A stretch of DNA of 64,000 nucleotides from assembly GCF_900129755.1 (NCBI RefSeq), contig NZ_FQWT01000003.1:462832-526831 (forward strand), in the 5' to 3' direction. The first letter of the stretch is position 1; every line of letters begins with the position of its first letter. The DNA is from Chryseobacterium oranimense (GTDB lineage: Bacteria; Bacteroidota; Bacteroidia; Flavobacteriales; Weeksellaceae). The translations under genes and the position numbers were made by a program. The notes under the pieces are model-generated. The model was not told the DNA's origin. It saw only the letters and a list, made by a program, of their open reading frames with translations, and ran no database searches. Positions 9,138 to 18,906 of this stretch are shown in pieces.

Positions 9138-9459
9138 AATACATAATATATAAATTAGTAACTCCCCCTCATTACATGACGTCATACATGATGAGAAAGA
9201 AAACAATTTGTTCCCAAACAAAGAGGGGGGTTGCTAATTTTAATATGATCCGTTGCGATATTAAAAAAATCACAACATAATTAAAATATTTATTTTAAAA
9301 ATAATAAAAATAAATAGTAAATTTAAAACATAATTCATGATTGTATGTGACTATTATTTAATATAATACGTCAACCAGATGATTCGTATTTCCGTTGTTT
9401 TATTTTCAGACATAATAACATATAGATAAATAAACGATAACCATCAAACTATAAAAATC
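9138..9459. other. 322-bp intergenic stretch before the terpene synthases
   Basis: No gene or clear promoter was found. It holds the complementary runs AACTCCCCCTC (9160-9170) and GAGGGGGGTT (about 9222-9231) some 50 nt apart, possibly a long-loop hairpin ending the previous transcript, and a 10-bp palindrome ATGACGTCAT (9176-9185) of unknown meaning. The rest is AT-rich. Confidence 0.35.
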
Positions 9460-10497
9460 ATGAGTAATGAAAATTTTAATCCGCTTGACCTGCTCACGAA
9501 CAAGTTCAGGTACCCTTTCCCAACCCTTAAGAACCCCCACGCAGACGAGCTGCAACAGATCACCGAAAACCATTGGATTGACGGAGAATACCTTTGGCTC
9601 TATAAGAACAATCCCGAGATCCGTAAAAAGTACAAAAAGACCCTGACCGCACATATTGCGGCTCAATGGTTTCCTACAGCCCCGATAGAAAGGTTTAAAC
9701 CTATCTGCAGGTTAATGCTCTGGACCCTCTATAATGATGACCTATATGAGGAAGAAAAACCAGAAAATATCGAGTATGTGCATGCTCAGTCGATTGCAAT
9801 ACTGAACGGGGAAATCAGTGCCTGGCAGTCCGGAATACCATTAGGCAATATGCTAGCCTCACTGAGGGAGGAACTGCTACAGTTTATACCACAGGAGTCT
9901 ATCCTCCGTTTCAGCCGGATGATCAGCAGATATTTCGACGGGCTGAAAACCGAACTGGAATACAAAAGAAATAAAAAGTTTCCAACGGTGGCAGACTGCA
10001 TAGCTTTAAGGGAGGATTCTATCTGCCTGTATCCTTTTTTACAGCTTACTGAGGTAGAAACGGGAATTATATTACCCCCGGAAATACATGAGCACCCTGT
10101 CGTCAGGCGGCTGCAAGCCCTGGCCTGCCACCTGGTCACATTTTTCAATGAGGTGCAATCCGTGGTAAAAGATGAAGCAACGGGAAGCATTTACTATAAT
10201 ATTGTTAAAGTCATCCAGAACGAGCGTGGGATGTCGCTGGAGGAAGCATGCCTTGAAGATCTGCGCCTCCATAACGAAGATCTGAAAGAATTTGTAACGC
10301 TTCAGGCTTCCCTTCCTGATTTTGGGATCTGGCATGAAGCTGTGGTGAATTGGGTTCACTATATGAGCATGGTACTAAGTGGATGGAAAAATATTTCAAC
10401 GAAACTGGCCCGTTACAATGCCATGGAATTTCCAAATGCTGAAGAGCTCAGGGATAAGCTAAACAAGAGGTTCCCTGAACCCAGAGAAATCAACTAA
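9460..10497 (+). CDS. class I terpene synthase, copy 1 (NSD variant)
   Basis: A 345-residue bacterial-type terpene cyclase, the normal single-domain length. The aspartate-rich metal motif is D93-D94-x-x-E97 (YNDDLYEE). The second metal motif reads NEVQSVVKDE: Asn230 and Ser234 fit the NSE triad, but the third position (i+8) is Asp238, followed by Glu239, so it is an NSD variant. Arg184 lies exactly 46 residues before Asn230, where the pyrophosphate sensor is found in this family, and an Arg-Tyr pair is near the C-terminus (LARYNAME). The enzyme should ionise a prenyl diphosphate (FPP, GPP or GGPP) and cyclise it; the product cannot be predicted. It is 30 bp upstream of a second synthase and presumably co-transcribed. 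No prenyl transferase or P450 gene is adjacent. Confidence 0.88.
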   Translation: MSNENFNPLDLLTNKFRYPFPTLKNPHADELQQITENHWIDGEYLWLYKNNPEIRKKYKKTLTAHIAAQWFPTAPIERFKPICRLMLWTLYNDDLYEEEKPENIEYVHAQSIAILNGEISAWQSGIPLGNMLASLREELLQFIPQESILRFSRMISRYFDGLKTELEYKRNKKFPTVADCIALREDSICLYPFLQLTEVETGIILPPEIHEHPVVRRLQALACHLVTFFNEVQSVVKDEATGSIYYNIVKVIQNERGMSLEEACLEDLRLHNEDLKEFVTLQASLPDFGIWHEAVVNWVHYMSMVLSGWKNISTKLARYNAMEFPNAEELRDKLNKRFPEPREIN

Positions 10498-10527
10498 ACT
10501 ACATGTCCATTCTTAAACCAATAAAAA

Positions 10528-11529
10528 ATGACAGCAGAACAATTTAACAGTTCAGATTATTTACCGCAGGGGTTTTATCCATGGCCCGATCTTATTAATC
10601 CACATGTAGAACAAATGGGAAGGGATATGGATAGCTGGATTGACAATGACTATACCTTTTTAACGGAAAAGCAGCGCGAAATTTATAAAAAAATGAGGCT
10701 TCATAGGTGTACTGCCCGTATGTGGCCGGATTTAACCTATGAACAGGCTATTCCCTGCAACAGGTTCATGCTTCAGTACGTAGCACTCGATGATCAGGCG
10801 GAACATTTATCTCTTGAAGAAATTCAACAATTGAGGACCCGTTGTACAGATATTCTCAGAGGCGCCGAACCTGCTCCGGAAGAAAATGCGCTTTATCATC
10901 ATATGGCAATGATCCGGGATGAATTTCATGCTTTCATGCCGGATCTGTGGATGGAGCGCTTTATTTACTATTTCTATCAATCCTTCAGGTACGGAATAGA
11001 ATTGGAGTTTCCATACAAAATAGCTCACCGCCCTCCTTCCCTGAATCTTTTTAAAACCATCCGGGAATATTCTGTCCTTATGCGCCCGTACCTGATCCTT
11101 GGCGAAATTGAATCGGGACTTATCCTGCCACAGCATATCTTTGAGCATATCGTGGTACAAAAGATGATCTCCCACATGACACTGGTCGTAGCCTGGCAAA
11201 ATGACATCCACTCTCTTCCAAAAGAAATGGCAAAGGGCACAGAAGTCTTTAATCTGATCTTTGTATTGCAGCAAGAGTATAATCTTTCATTGGAAGATGC
11301 CTGCGCAGAAGCTTTGCGTATCCACAATGAAGAATTAAAAAATCTCATGGATTTGCATAAGGAATACAGGGAATTCGGCGAGTATCAGGAATATATTGAT
11401 AAGTTCGTCTATTATGCCGGCGTAGGGCTTCAGGGCGTTAATACTTTTTATCTTGAAACCAACAGGTACAAACACGGCGGAGTCGGTTTTGCCTGGCCTG
11501 AAGATCATTCTGCAAACAAAAGCCTGTAA
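10528..11529 (+). CDS. class I terpene synthase, copy 2 (canonical metal motifs)
   Basis: A 333-residue terpene cyclase related to the gene before it but strongly diverged. All active-site landmarks are canonical: D88-D89-x-x-E92 (ALDDQAEHL), NSE triad Asn225-Ser229-Glu233 in NDIHSLPKE, pyrophosphate-sensor Arg179 exactly 46 residues before Asn225, and a C-terminal Arg-Tyr (TNRYKHGG). It acts in the cytoplasm on a linear prenyl diphosphate with Mg2+. Characterised Chryseobacterium terpene synthases include diterpene cyclases, but sesquiterpene activity is equally possible here. A strong terminator follows, so the two synthases form a stand-alone two-gene unit. Confidence 0.9.
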   Translation: MTAEQFNSSDYLPQGFYPWPDLINPHVEQMGRDMDSWIDNDYTFLTEKQREIYKKMRLHRCTARMWPDLTYEQAIPCNRFMLQYVALDDQAEHLSLEEIQQLRTRCTDILRGAEPAPEENALYHHMAMIRDEFHAFMPDLWMERFIYYFYQSFRYGIELEFPYKIAHRPPSLNLFKTIREYSVLMRPYLILGEIESGLILPQHIFEHIVVQKMISHMTLVVAWQNDIHSLPKEMAKGTEVFNLIFVLQQEYNLSLEDACAEALRIHNEELKNLMDLHKEYREFGEYQEYIDKFVYYAGVGLQGVNTFYLETNRYKHGGVGFAWPEDHSANKSL

Positions 11530-11562
11530 TCATTTGAAATAAAAAACAGGTATAATTACAAT

Positions 11563-11592
11563 AAAGCTCCCAAGTTATTATTTGGGAGCTTT
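11563..11592 (+). terminator. intrinsic terminator after terpene synthases
   Basis: Perfect 11-bp stem AAAGCTCCCAA (11563-11573) / TTGGGAGCTTT (11582-11592) with an 8-nt loop; T-rich on both flanks, so it may work in both directions. Confidence 0.85.
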
Positions 11593-11917
11593 ATTTGAAA
11601 TACCGAACTTCATGGAGATTACAATAGCATTAATATTATCTCCCACTATAATTTTTTGAACAAGCTTTACAGTTTCAGTTAAATATCCACCCAAACCACA
11701 GGAAAATAAATCCGGATAATGTTTTTTTTGATAAAACTATGATGTCCTTTATGTTTTTGTTTCAATTTGGTTTAATGCTTTCCTGCAGTTTGTTGGCTTT
11801 TTATGCTGAATGTTTTCCGGTTATTAGTTTTTGTTTTGACTTAAAAGTATGAATGCTGCAAAAGCATTCTTTATATATAGTCTGTGTGAGGTGATGTTTT
11901 GACAGTTATTAAACAGG
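11593..11917. other. 325-bp AT-rich intergenic stretch
   Basis: No gene, repeat or promoter with a convincing match is seen. It lies between the convergent terpene synthase unit and the YwqK-like gene. Confidence 0.4.
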
Positions 11918-13456
11918 CTACATGGATTCAAAAAATTCATACTGAAGATCAGCCTCTGTAATCTGTGTATTTAATGCATTATAAGGATCCTGCTCTCCTG
12001 CTTCAGCAAGGACCTTGGATTCCTGGATCAATCCCCCTTCAGGATTAAAAACTTTTACAATGATCCATTTTCCGCTGCGTTCCAGCTCTTTCAAACCGTA
12101 TTCGGATTTATATTTAATTTTTCCGCTTTGAAGGATACCGTCTTTTACAACTGCTTTATTGGCAGGTTTTCCTTTGGCATACTGTATAATCTGTGCTGTG
12201 AAACCACTATCCTGTTCTACCGGCTGACTGTAGGTATAGACAACAGCTCCCTTTTCATCATAAACGGTAGAATTGTATACCGTCTGTGCTGCATTAATTT
12301 TTGTTTCCGCTTTTAAATTTTCTTCGTCTCTGAAATACCTGGAATGTACTAAAACGCCATCCTTATAATGCTGCTCTACAAGTGCTTCGTACAAAGTACC
12401 GTTATAAGGCATATCATCTTTATACGTAACCGATCCTTTGGGCTTTCCATCCGGATAGTAATACTTGATCTCCTGGGTCATCTCATCCTTAAGTATCTGC
12501 TCGGAAGATAAGTTTCCGTTTTCATCAAAATATTTTTTCAGGACTGCAAAACCGTTTTTATAAGACTCAATGGCAACAAAACCGGAAAAATTATAATTGA
12601 ACTGATAATCTTCTCCATCCTGAGGCTTGTAAGATTCGGTTTCTTTATCATAGATATAGGTAAGATTTCCTATCAGCTTTCCTGTTTCATCATACGTTTT
12701 TTTATAGCCTCCTTTTTTGTTTTTCTTTTCTTCCTGCAGAATTTCACCTTTTGTGGAGTAGATGATACTTTCTGTTACTACTCCTTCTTTATTCTGCTTT
12801 TCAATTTTAGATACCTTCATAGGATCCTGGTAGTACTCTACCGTTATTTTATCAGCAGAACTTCCGGAACTGTTTACCCCGATAAACTTTCCTTTTTCAC
12901 CATAAAATTTGGTTTCGAACGCTCCTGTATTGCTGTTACTTACGGTTTCATAACGGATTCCTTTAATATCCTCATCATAAACAACGGATTTGAAGTTATC
13001 GGGAGTTTCATAGGTAGTAACCGTGTTATAATAAGACATTTCTTCCGGATTTTTATAATTGTAGAGTTTGCCTGTAAAAGTACCGTCTGCCTTATAAATC
13101 AAATCCTCCAGGATTCTTCCCTGCTCGTCAAAAGTTTTAGCCGGCCCAACCTGGATACCGCCCGAGAATGTTCCTGTACTTAAAACTTTACCTTCTTCAT
13201 TGTACCAGGTAACCTTACCTTCATATACTTCGCTTCCAGGTGTGGCATCCGAAGCAAGCCCTTCCATCTGAAGCGTTCCGTTTTTATAAAAATCCTTGAT
13301 TAAAGTGAGTTTTCCTCTGTTTTCTGTTTCCCGGTAAAATTCCATCTTGCTCTGAGTGGTTTTCTCCCAGTTTTCATCAAAATAGATTTTTTCCTGTGCA
13401 TTGATGTTAATACTTATGATCAGGGCGAAAACCGCTGATGTAAATAATTTTTTCAT
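11918..13456 (-). CDS. secreted YwqK/MORN-like repeat protein
   Basis: A 512-residue exported protein with signal peptide MKKLFTSAVFALIISININAQ. Most of the rest is tandem beta-hairpin repeats of about 22-25 residues with the pattern Tyr-x-x-Asp/Asn-Gly-x-Leu/Phe and Gly-Thr (for example FYKNGTLQMEG, WYNEEGKVLSTGTF, YYPDGKPKGSVTY, YDEKGAVVYT). This is the MORN-like/YwqK signature found in many Bacteroidota surface proteins. Despite the name toxin-antitoxin YwqK family antitoxin used for relatives, no toxin partner is seen. The role is unknown. It sits 227 bp downstream of a lipoprotein gene on the same strand. Confidence 0.75.
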   Translation of the reverse strand: MKKLFTSAVFALIISININAQEKIYFDENWEKTTQSKMEFYRETENRGKLTLIKDFYKNGTLQMEGLASDATPGSEVYEGKVTWYNEEGKVLSTGTFSGGIQVGPAKTFDEQGRILEDLIYKADGTFTGKLYNYKNPEEMSYYNTVTTYETPDNFKSVVYDEDIKGIRYETVSNSNTGAFETKFYGEKGKFIGVNSSGSSADKITVEYYQDPMKVSKIEKQNKEGVVTESIIYSTKGEILQEEKKNKKGGYKKTYDETGKLIGNLTYIYDKETESYKPQDGEDYQFNYNFSGFVAIESYKNGFAVLKKYFDENGNLSSEQILKDEMTQEIKYYYPDGKPKGSVTYKDDMPYNGTLYEALVEQHYKDGVLVHSRYFRDEENLKAETKINAAQTVYNSTVYDEKGAVVYTYSQPVEQDSGFTAQIIQYAKGKPANKAVVKDGILQSGKIKYKSEYGLKELERSGKWIIVKVFNPEGGLIQESKVLAEAGEQDPYNALNTQITEADLQYEFFESM

Positions 13457-13683
13457 TAAAAAAGATTTAGATATACATAAAAGCCATAAACAAAAGCTTC
13501 TGTATTTTTATCATAGTTCTGATATGTTCTTTTCGGACACTTGAAAAATTTTCATCATTGTGTTTTTTTTATGCCCGAATGACGTAGGCAAAGATCTGCA
13601 AAATCGCCATTTCAAAAAATCCCTGTTTTCAGCTAATTTGTGATTTTACAATTTTGGAATACAACTGCTGTATTGTGCTTATT

Positions 13684-14490
13684 TTAGCAGTCAAATTGGA
13701 TCGCAACTTCTGCTGCCTTTTTGATCAGTTTTCCTTTTCCTGCTTTAGAAGAAAGATACAGGATCACCCGTTCTTCCTCATAATCCCGGTTGGCACCAAA
13801 AATAAAATCAGGCTTTCCATCCTTATCAATATCCCCGATGAAAAGCAATTCGACAAAAGTATCATTAAAGGATTCCTCCTCTAAAAACAATGTTTCCGGA
13901 GAATTTCCTGCTGACAGATAAAGCTTATAATCCTTTACATTCTGGTACAATTCCTCGCCTTCATCAGTATGCACTTTTTCTGATGAAAGCACTTTTCCTT
14001 CTGCACGCAGAGTATATTCCTGATTTCCGAAATGAAATTTCAATTTTTCTTTTGGCCAGATTTTATTTTTCGCAATTTTAACCATTTTTATTTCACCCTG
14101 TGTCAGTCGCGGATTACCCAAGAGTAAAAGGCTGTTATTTTTAGAATTAATAATTCTGGTGGAGTCTCCCGAACATTCGGAATACCCTCTTGTAATGGTG
14201 TAATCTGCTTTGCCCAGATAAAACTTTCCGTCCTTTTGATAAAGATCCAACCAGTTTTTAGTGAGAGCATCCGCTTCGTTTTCATTCCCAAAATCCCGGT
14301 ATTCTTTAGGTAGAAGGATTTCAAAATCTTCATTGGCCTCTTCAACCGGATTTTGCTCCGGATCTTTTAATTTTTTACCGGACTGAACTTCCTGTTGAGG
14401 ATGTCTTACCTCTTTTTTTGTTTCCTGTATTTTATCTTTGCAGGACATCACCATCATTAAGGGTAAAAAAATTAAAATTGTTCTCTTCAT
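13684..14490 (-). CDS. lipoprotein of unknown function (FG-GAP-like calcium-site tail)
   Basis: A 268-residue lipoprotein. The open frame runs to 14646, but the methionine at 14490 starts a short signal with a lipobox (LMMVMSC, Cys about 17), so the earlier 52 codons are not expected to be translated. The mature region begins with a charged, disordered stretch (KDKIQETKKEVRHPQQ). The C-terminal half carries LLFIGDIDKDGKPDFIFGAN, a D-x-D-x-D-G-x-x-D calcium-binding-like loop as in VCBS/FG-GAP repeats. Localisation is outer or inner membrane anchored. No clear partner is known. Confidence 0.7.
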   Translation of the reverse strand: MKRTILIFLPLMMVMSCKDKIQETKKEVRHPQQEVQSGKKLKDPEQNPVEEANEDFEILLPKEYRDFGNENEADALTKNWLDLYQKDGKFYLGKADYTITRGYSECSGDSTRIINSKNNSLLLLGNPRLTQGEIKMVKIAKNKIWPKEKLKFHFGNQEYTLRAEGKVLSSEKVHTDEGEELYQNVKDYKLYLSAGNSPETLFLEEESFNDTFVELLFIGDIDKDGKPDFIFGANRDYEEERVILYLSSKAGKGKLIKKAAEVAIQFDC

Positions 14491-14852
14491 TATTTTGCTC
14501 TTTTGTTTATCATATACTGTCTTAAAATGCTTATTTCTGAAACTGAATTTCATCACTTTCCTGATTATTTCTGCGACTGAAATTCTTAAATAATTTACTT
14601 TCACAAATAAAAAGCAAATTTGTAAAAAAATACGTTTGAAAAGCATCCCTTTTTTCAGCCAGTTTGACCTACATGTCCTGTTTAAAAGAAAAAATATAAA
14701 ATTTCACCCAAAATTAGCTGAAAGCAGGGATTGGAAAAACTCAAAATAATAACGATTTTTGGCTGTAAATGTGAACCGGTCATATTTGATGTTATAACAT
14801 ACCCGGTGAGAAATAGCAAAGTAATAACTTTGCAGCGCTTACAAACCATACA
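14491..14852. other. 362-bp divergent intergenic region
   Basis: It separates a minus-strand lipoprotein from a plus-strand sensor kinase, so it must hold both promoters. The only recognisable element is TAACTTTG (14825-14832), a -7-like box for the kinase 20 bases before its ATG. No repeat or operator was recognised. Confidence 0.45.
14825..14832 (+). promoter_or_regulatory. -7 box of TPR kinase operon
   Basis: TAACTTTG matches TAnnTTTG. No clear -33 TTG is present at the expected distance. Confidence 0.4.
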
Positions 14853-17090
14853 ATGCTGATCAATTTTTTCTCTTTTTTGCGCACTCCAATTATCTTTATA
14901 TGTCTTGTATTAGCGGGTCAGGCCGCATCTGCCCAGGAACTGCACAATAGCCTGGAACAGCAATATAAAAAGTATAAACCGGGAAGTACGCAGCGAATGA
15001 TGATTACCGGAAAGTATGCACAAGCTCTTTTTTTTAATAATCAGGAGGATAAAGCTTTTGTTATTTTAAATGAAAATATTGCTTATGCCAGAAAGCTGTC
15101 AGACGGTAAGTATGCTGCTTATTTATACATTATTTCAGCCATCAATTACAGACTGCTGGATAATGTCAAAGCCTATGAAAATGCTTCCAGGCTCGCCCAG
15201 CTTTATAAAGAAAAAACAAAAGACCTGGAAACAAAAGGCTATGTATCCTATGGGCTTGGCTGGATCCAGGAACGCAATCATAAAAAAGCTGAAGCGGTTC
15301 GATACTTCTTAAAAGCCTTATCATTTTATGAAAAAGCACCCTACTCTGAAACTTTAAATACCAGGAAAGCATCTGTATACCGGGAATTAAACAGTATTTA
15401 TGCCGATTGGAATGATTATCAGCTTCAGGAGAAGTACAGTAAGTTATCCCTGGAAATTGCCCAACAGCAGAATGATCCTATGAACTTATTTGATGCTTAT
15501 ATGGCCATGGGATATATGTATGAGAAACGCTACGAATCTACTTCTGATAAGGCCTTTATCCATCAGGCAGAGTCTTATTACATCAAAGCGGTGGAGACCT
15601 ATAAAGCCAATAAGGCCCATATCCCTATTCCTTCCAATCTCTCTTTTGTAGCCATCAATCTGGCCAATCTGTATTTAAATTATTTCCCTGAATCTTACAA
15701 AGATAAGGCACTTTATTATGCCAATTTAGCTAAAACCCAGGGGATCGCTACGGGAAACCACGACCATGTAGCCTCTGCGAATGGCCTCCTGGCAGAAATA
15801 GCTTTACAGAAAGGCGATAAAGAGGAAGCAAAAAAGCATCTGTTAGCAGCCCTTACAGAATCAGAATATGATAAGGTCAGCAATCCAAATATCAAACTGT
15901 CGATTTTTGAAAATCTATCGAAGCTGTTTGAGGATGAAAATAATTTTAAAGAAGCTATATTCTATCAAAAAGCTTACCTGGAAACCTTTAAACAAGTTTA
16001 TGATCAAAAAAGTGCTGCCTTGGGCAAACAGCTGGAAACCCAGTATGAAAGAGAAAAGCAAAAGCAGCAATTGCTCCGGTTACAACTGGCCTCTGAAAAG
16101 CAGGAACAACGGCTAAAGGAAATGAGCTGGCAGAGTTTACAGCAGGCTCAGAAATTGGAAAACCTGGAACTAACAAAAGAAAATCAGCTGAGGAAACTGG
16201 AATTTACTGAAATGGAAAACAGTAAAAAAGCCCAGGAGCTTCGTTTATCGCAACTTGAATCCTTTAACAGAAAGCGGGAAGTAGATCTCTACAAAGCCCG
16301 GATTGACTATAAGGAGAAAACCAATACATTTTATATCGGGCTGACGGCCTCTGTTTCTTTACTGCTTATCTTACTGCTGTATGCTTATTTTCAAAGGGCA
16401 AAAGGTATAAAGCAAAAAGAAAAATTACATCTTCTGGAGATGGAAAAAGTCATACAGGACTCAAAAATATCCAACCTTACAGTGATGCTGGAAGGCCAGG
16501 AACAGGAACGGGGAAGAATAGCGCGGGATCTGCATGACGGCCTGGGAAGCCTGCTTTCCGGAACCAAAATGAATCTCTATTTATTAAAGGATAAATCCAA
16601 TGCTGATCATCAGCTGCAAATAGAAAGATCAATGGAACAGATCGACATCGCAGTTGACGAGCTTCGGCATGTTGCGCACAATCTTATGCCGGATCTTCTG
16701 CTAAAATACGGACTCCAGGAAACACTGGTAGAATATGTTTCCCGGATGACTACTCCGAAGCTGGATGTTGATGTTCAGTTTTTATATTATTCAGATCAAT
16801 TACCATTAGAAAGCCAGCTGCTGGCCTACAGGATCATTCAGGAACTGGTGAACAATGCTGTAAAACACGCCACGGCAAGCCAAATTATTATTCAGTTTAT
16901 TGAAAATGAATCCGAGTATGTTATTATCGTGGAGGATGATGGGAAAGGGTTTGATATAAATACTTTGAACCACTCGCATTCTGCAGGATTCCACAACATC
17001 CGCTCCCGTGTAGAGTTCCTGAAAGGCACCATGCAGATAGAATCCCAGATCAATATAGGAACCAATATTGAAATCAAATTTCCAAAATAA
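14853..17090 (+). CDS. TPR-containing sensor histidine kinase (HisKA_3 type)
   Basis: A 745-residue kinase. A signal peptide (ending ASAQ) precedes a periplasmic alpha-helical region of tetratricopeptide-like repeats (about residues 30-385), then a long coiled coil rich in Gln/Lys/Glu (about 390-485), one transmembrane helix (about 490-512), a HisKA_3 dimerisation helix with RIARDLHDGLGSLLSG (phospho-His561), and an HATPase domain with ELVNNAVKHA and EDDGKGFD. This architecture (NarX/DesK-like kinase domain with TPR sensor) is frequent in Bacteroidota. Its regulator gene starts 9 bp after the stop codon. Confidence 0.93.
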   Translation: MLINFFSFLRTPIIFICLVLAGQAASAQELHNSLEQQYKKYKPGSTQRMMITGKYAQALFFNNQEDKAFVILNENIAYARKLSDGKYAAYLYIISAINYRLLDNVKAYENASRLAQLYKEKTKDLETKGYVSYGLGWIQERNHKKAEAVRYFLKALSFYEKAPYSETLNTRKASVYRELNSIYADWNDYQLQEKYSKLSLEIAQQQNDPMNLFDAYMAMGYMYEKRYESTSDKAFIHQAESYYIKAVETYKANKAHIPIPSNLSFVAINLANLYLNYFPESYKDKALYYANLAKTQGIATGNHDHVASANGLLAEIALQKGDKEEAKKHLLAALTESEYDKVSNPNIKLSIFENLSKLFEDENNFKEAIFYQKAYLETFKQVYDQKSAALGKQLETQYEREKQKQQLLRLQLASEKQEQRLKEMSWQSLQQAQKLENLELTKENQLRKLEFTEMENSKKAQELRLSQLESFNRKREVDLYKARIDYKEKTNTFYIGLTASVSLLLILLLYAYFQRAKGIKQKEKLHLLEMEKVIQDSKISNLTVMLEGQEQERGRIARDLHDGLGSLLSGTKMNLYLLKDKSNADHQLQIERSMEQIDIAVDELRHVAHNLMPDLLLKYGLQETLVEYVSRMTTPKLDVDVQFLYYSDQLPLESQLLAYRIIQELVNNAVKHATASQIIIQFIENESEYVIIVEDDGKGFDINTLNHSHSAGFHNIRSRVEFLKGTMQIESQINIGTNIEIKFPK

Positions 17091-17098
17091 ATAAATTT

Positions 17099-17728
17099 AT
17101 GACTAAAATCGCTATAACCGATGATCACCCATTATTACTGGAAGGTTTAAAAAACATTCTTTCCCAACAAGAGGACTTTTCAGTTGTTGGCTGCTATTCT
17201 TCTTCAAGTGAACTTTTTGCAGGATTAGAAAACCAGAGTCTGGATGTCCTGCTCCTGGATATTAATCTTTCCGATGGCAACAGTATAGACCTGATCCAAC
17301 CTATATTAAAAAAATATCCTGACACTCAAATCATTATTTTGAGTGTACACAATGAGTTTGCGGTCATTAACAGTTCCCTGGAGGAAGGGGCCATGGGATA
17401 TATCCAGAAGAACGCTTTGGTCACAGAAATAATTTCAGGAATACAGACGATACTTAAGGGTGAGAAATTCTTATGCAATCAAACGAAAAAAATTGTAGAG
17501 ATGAAAACGAATTCCGGGCTCAATGCGGTGCCTAAATTAACCCGCAGGGAGAAGGAAATTTTAATAGAAGCCTCTTTAGGCCTTACCACCATTCAAATAG
17601 CAGATAAACTATGCATCAGCCCGCATACAGTAGAAAGTCACCGCAAAAACCTGATTGTCAAATTCAAAACTACCAACTTAAGCACAGCAATAAAATTAGC
17701 AATGGAATATGGATTGGTTCGTCCATAA
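17099..17728 (+). CDS. LuxR/NarL-type response regulator
   Basis: A 209-residue partner of the kinase before it. The receiver domain has Asp8-Asp9 (AITDDHPLL), phospho-acceptor Asp54 (LLLDINLSDG) and a QKNAL lysine. The LuxR-type helix-turn-helix is LTRREKEILIEASLG followed by ISPHTVESHRKNLIVKF. HisKA_3 kinases pair with regulators of this class. A terminator follows at 17814-17846, so this is a two-gene operon. Confidence 0.93.
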   Translation: MTKIAITDDHPLLLEGLKNILSQQEDFSVVGCYSSSSELFAGLENQSLDVLLLDINLSDGNSIDLIQPILKKYPDTQIIILSVHNEFAVINSSLEEGAMGYIQKNALVTEIISGIQTILKGEKFLCNQTKKIVEMKTNSGLNAVPKLTRREKEILIEASLGLTTIQIADKLCISPHTVESHRKNLIVKFKTTNLSTAIKLAMEYGLVRP

Positions 17729-17813
17729 GGAGATATCATCTGATTATAGTAATAGGAAATACAGCTCAAAGATAATGATAGAACACTCTATTGGCTAATA
17801 CAAATATTAAATA

Positions 17814-17846
17814 AAATGACATCATTTGCCTTCAATGGTGTCATTT
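17814..17846 (+). terminator. terminator of TPR kinase-regulator operon
   Basis: Stem AAATGACATCATT (17814-17826) / AATGGTGTCATTT (17834-17846), 12 of 13 paired with a 7-nt loop, flanked by A-rich and T-rich DNA. Confidence 0.7.
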
Positions 17847-17986
17847 ATCTTTGTAAACTTAAAGAAGTCAGAGTCAAACACTTGATATTTTCTTAACTTT
17901 TTAGTTCAATTATACTGATACTTTAGATCATCTGATATTGGCAATAATTTTTATTATGCATCAAAGCTCCATTCCACAGGTACAAA

Positions 17987-18898
17987 TCAAACCATTTGCC
18001 TTTCCCATTTTTTTTCAAATAACTTTTTCAGTTTATCCAGCTCATTTTTATACATGGTATTCTTTCTGGTGCCAAAATAAAGAGTGTTTTCCCATGGCTC
18101 GGTTCCCTGCCAGACTAATTTAATTTTTCCGGCATCCAATGCCTCGTGGCAAAGAAAGTCCGGCACTACAGAAAATCCATCATTATCGCTCAAGCAGCGG
18201 ATAATAGAACTGATATTGGGTACAATATAGTTGGGGCTAAAATCCGGATGTTCATTAAAATTCTTTGACCAGAAATTTTTCAGGTGTTCCATATCTCCTG
18301 CTGTGCTGTACCATAGTTGTTGTTTGAGAAAATCTCCTGCACCTGCAATATCATTATTTTCCAATAATGGTGTCAGTTCGGATAAATCCGTATTGCTCCC
18401 GGCAATCAATACTACCCTTTCTTTGGAAAACGGTTCGTAAACAAGGTTTTGCTGATTCCCTTTTTGTGGCGTAACAATCATATCCAATAACCCGCTATCC
18501 AGATCCGCCTGCATTTGCGGATAAAGCCCGAATTTGATAATCAAATTAAAAGGCAGGCTTGCAACGTGTTCTTCCAACGTATATTGGAAAGTTTCAAAAC
18601 ACATTCCTACGCTGATAGTTACTCTTTCAGGTTGCGAGCGGCGATGAAAATGCTGTTCGGCACTTTCCAGCTTTCTAAGCGGCTCGAAGATGAAGTTGTA
18701 AAGTATCTTTCCTTTTTCGGTAGGAACCATTTTTCGTGGCGAACGGTCAAAAAGCTTATATCCGGCATACGCTTCCAGAGAGTTCAAATGCAGGCTAACG
18801 CCCGGCTGCGAAATGAAAAGTTCCTGTGCGGCTGCCGATAAAGTCCCGGTTTCATATATGCTTCTAAAAGTTCGAAGCCATTCTAAATTCCATTGCAT
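17987..18898 (-). CDS. LysR-family transcriptional regulator
   Basis: A 303-residue regulator. The N-terminal winged helix-turn-helix includes GTLSAAAQELFISQPGVSLH (about 17-36) and KLFDRSPRKMVPTEKG, the strongest LysR marks; the rest is the periplasmic-binding-protein-like effector domain. It is divergent from the deacetylase gene with 112 bp between starts, the usual arrangement in which a LysR protein controls its neighbour. The inducer is unknown. Confidence 0.92.
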   Translation of the reverse strand: MQWNLEWLRTFRSIYETGTLSAAAQELFISQPGVSLHLNSLEAYAGYKLFDRSPRKMVPTEKGKILYNFIFEPLRKLESAEQHFHRRSQPERVTISVGMCFETFQYTLEEHVASLPFNLIIKFGLYPQMQADLDSGLLDMIVTPQKGNQQNLVYEPFSKERVVLIAGSNTDLSELTPLLENNDIAGAGDFLKQQLWYSTAGDMEHLKNFWSKNFNEHPDFSPNYIVPNISSIIRCLSDNDGFSVVPDFLCHEALDAGKIKLVWQGTEPWENTLYFGTRKNTMYKNELDKLKKLFEKKWERQMV

Positions 18899-18906
18899 AT
18901 ATAATT

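Noticed and set aside
9176..9185. Palindrome ATGACGTCAT as a possible operator
   Set aside because: A 10-bp palindrome is expected by chance in a window this size, and no regulator or promoter is linked to it.
9786..11348. Several antisense open frames (up to 155 codons) opposite the terpene synthases
   Set aside because: They overlap well-supported genes, show no protein-like motif and are explained by the codon pattern of the sense strand.
14491..14646. N-terminal extension of the lipoprotein gene to 14646
   Set aside because: The extra 52 codons are Lys/Phe/Ile-rich spacer translation and would bury the lipoprotein signal peptide that begins at 14490.
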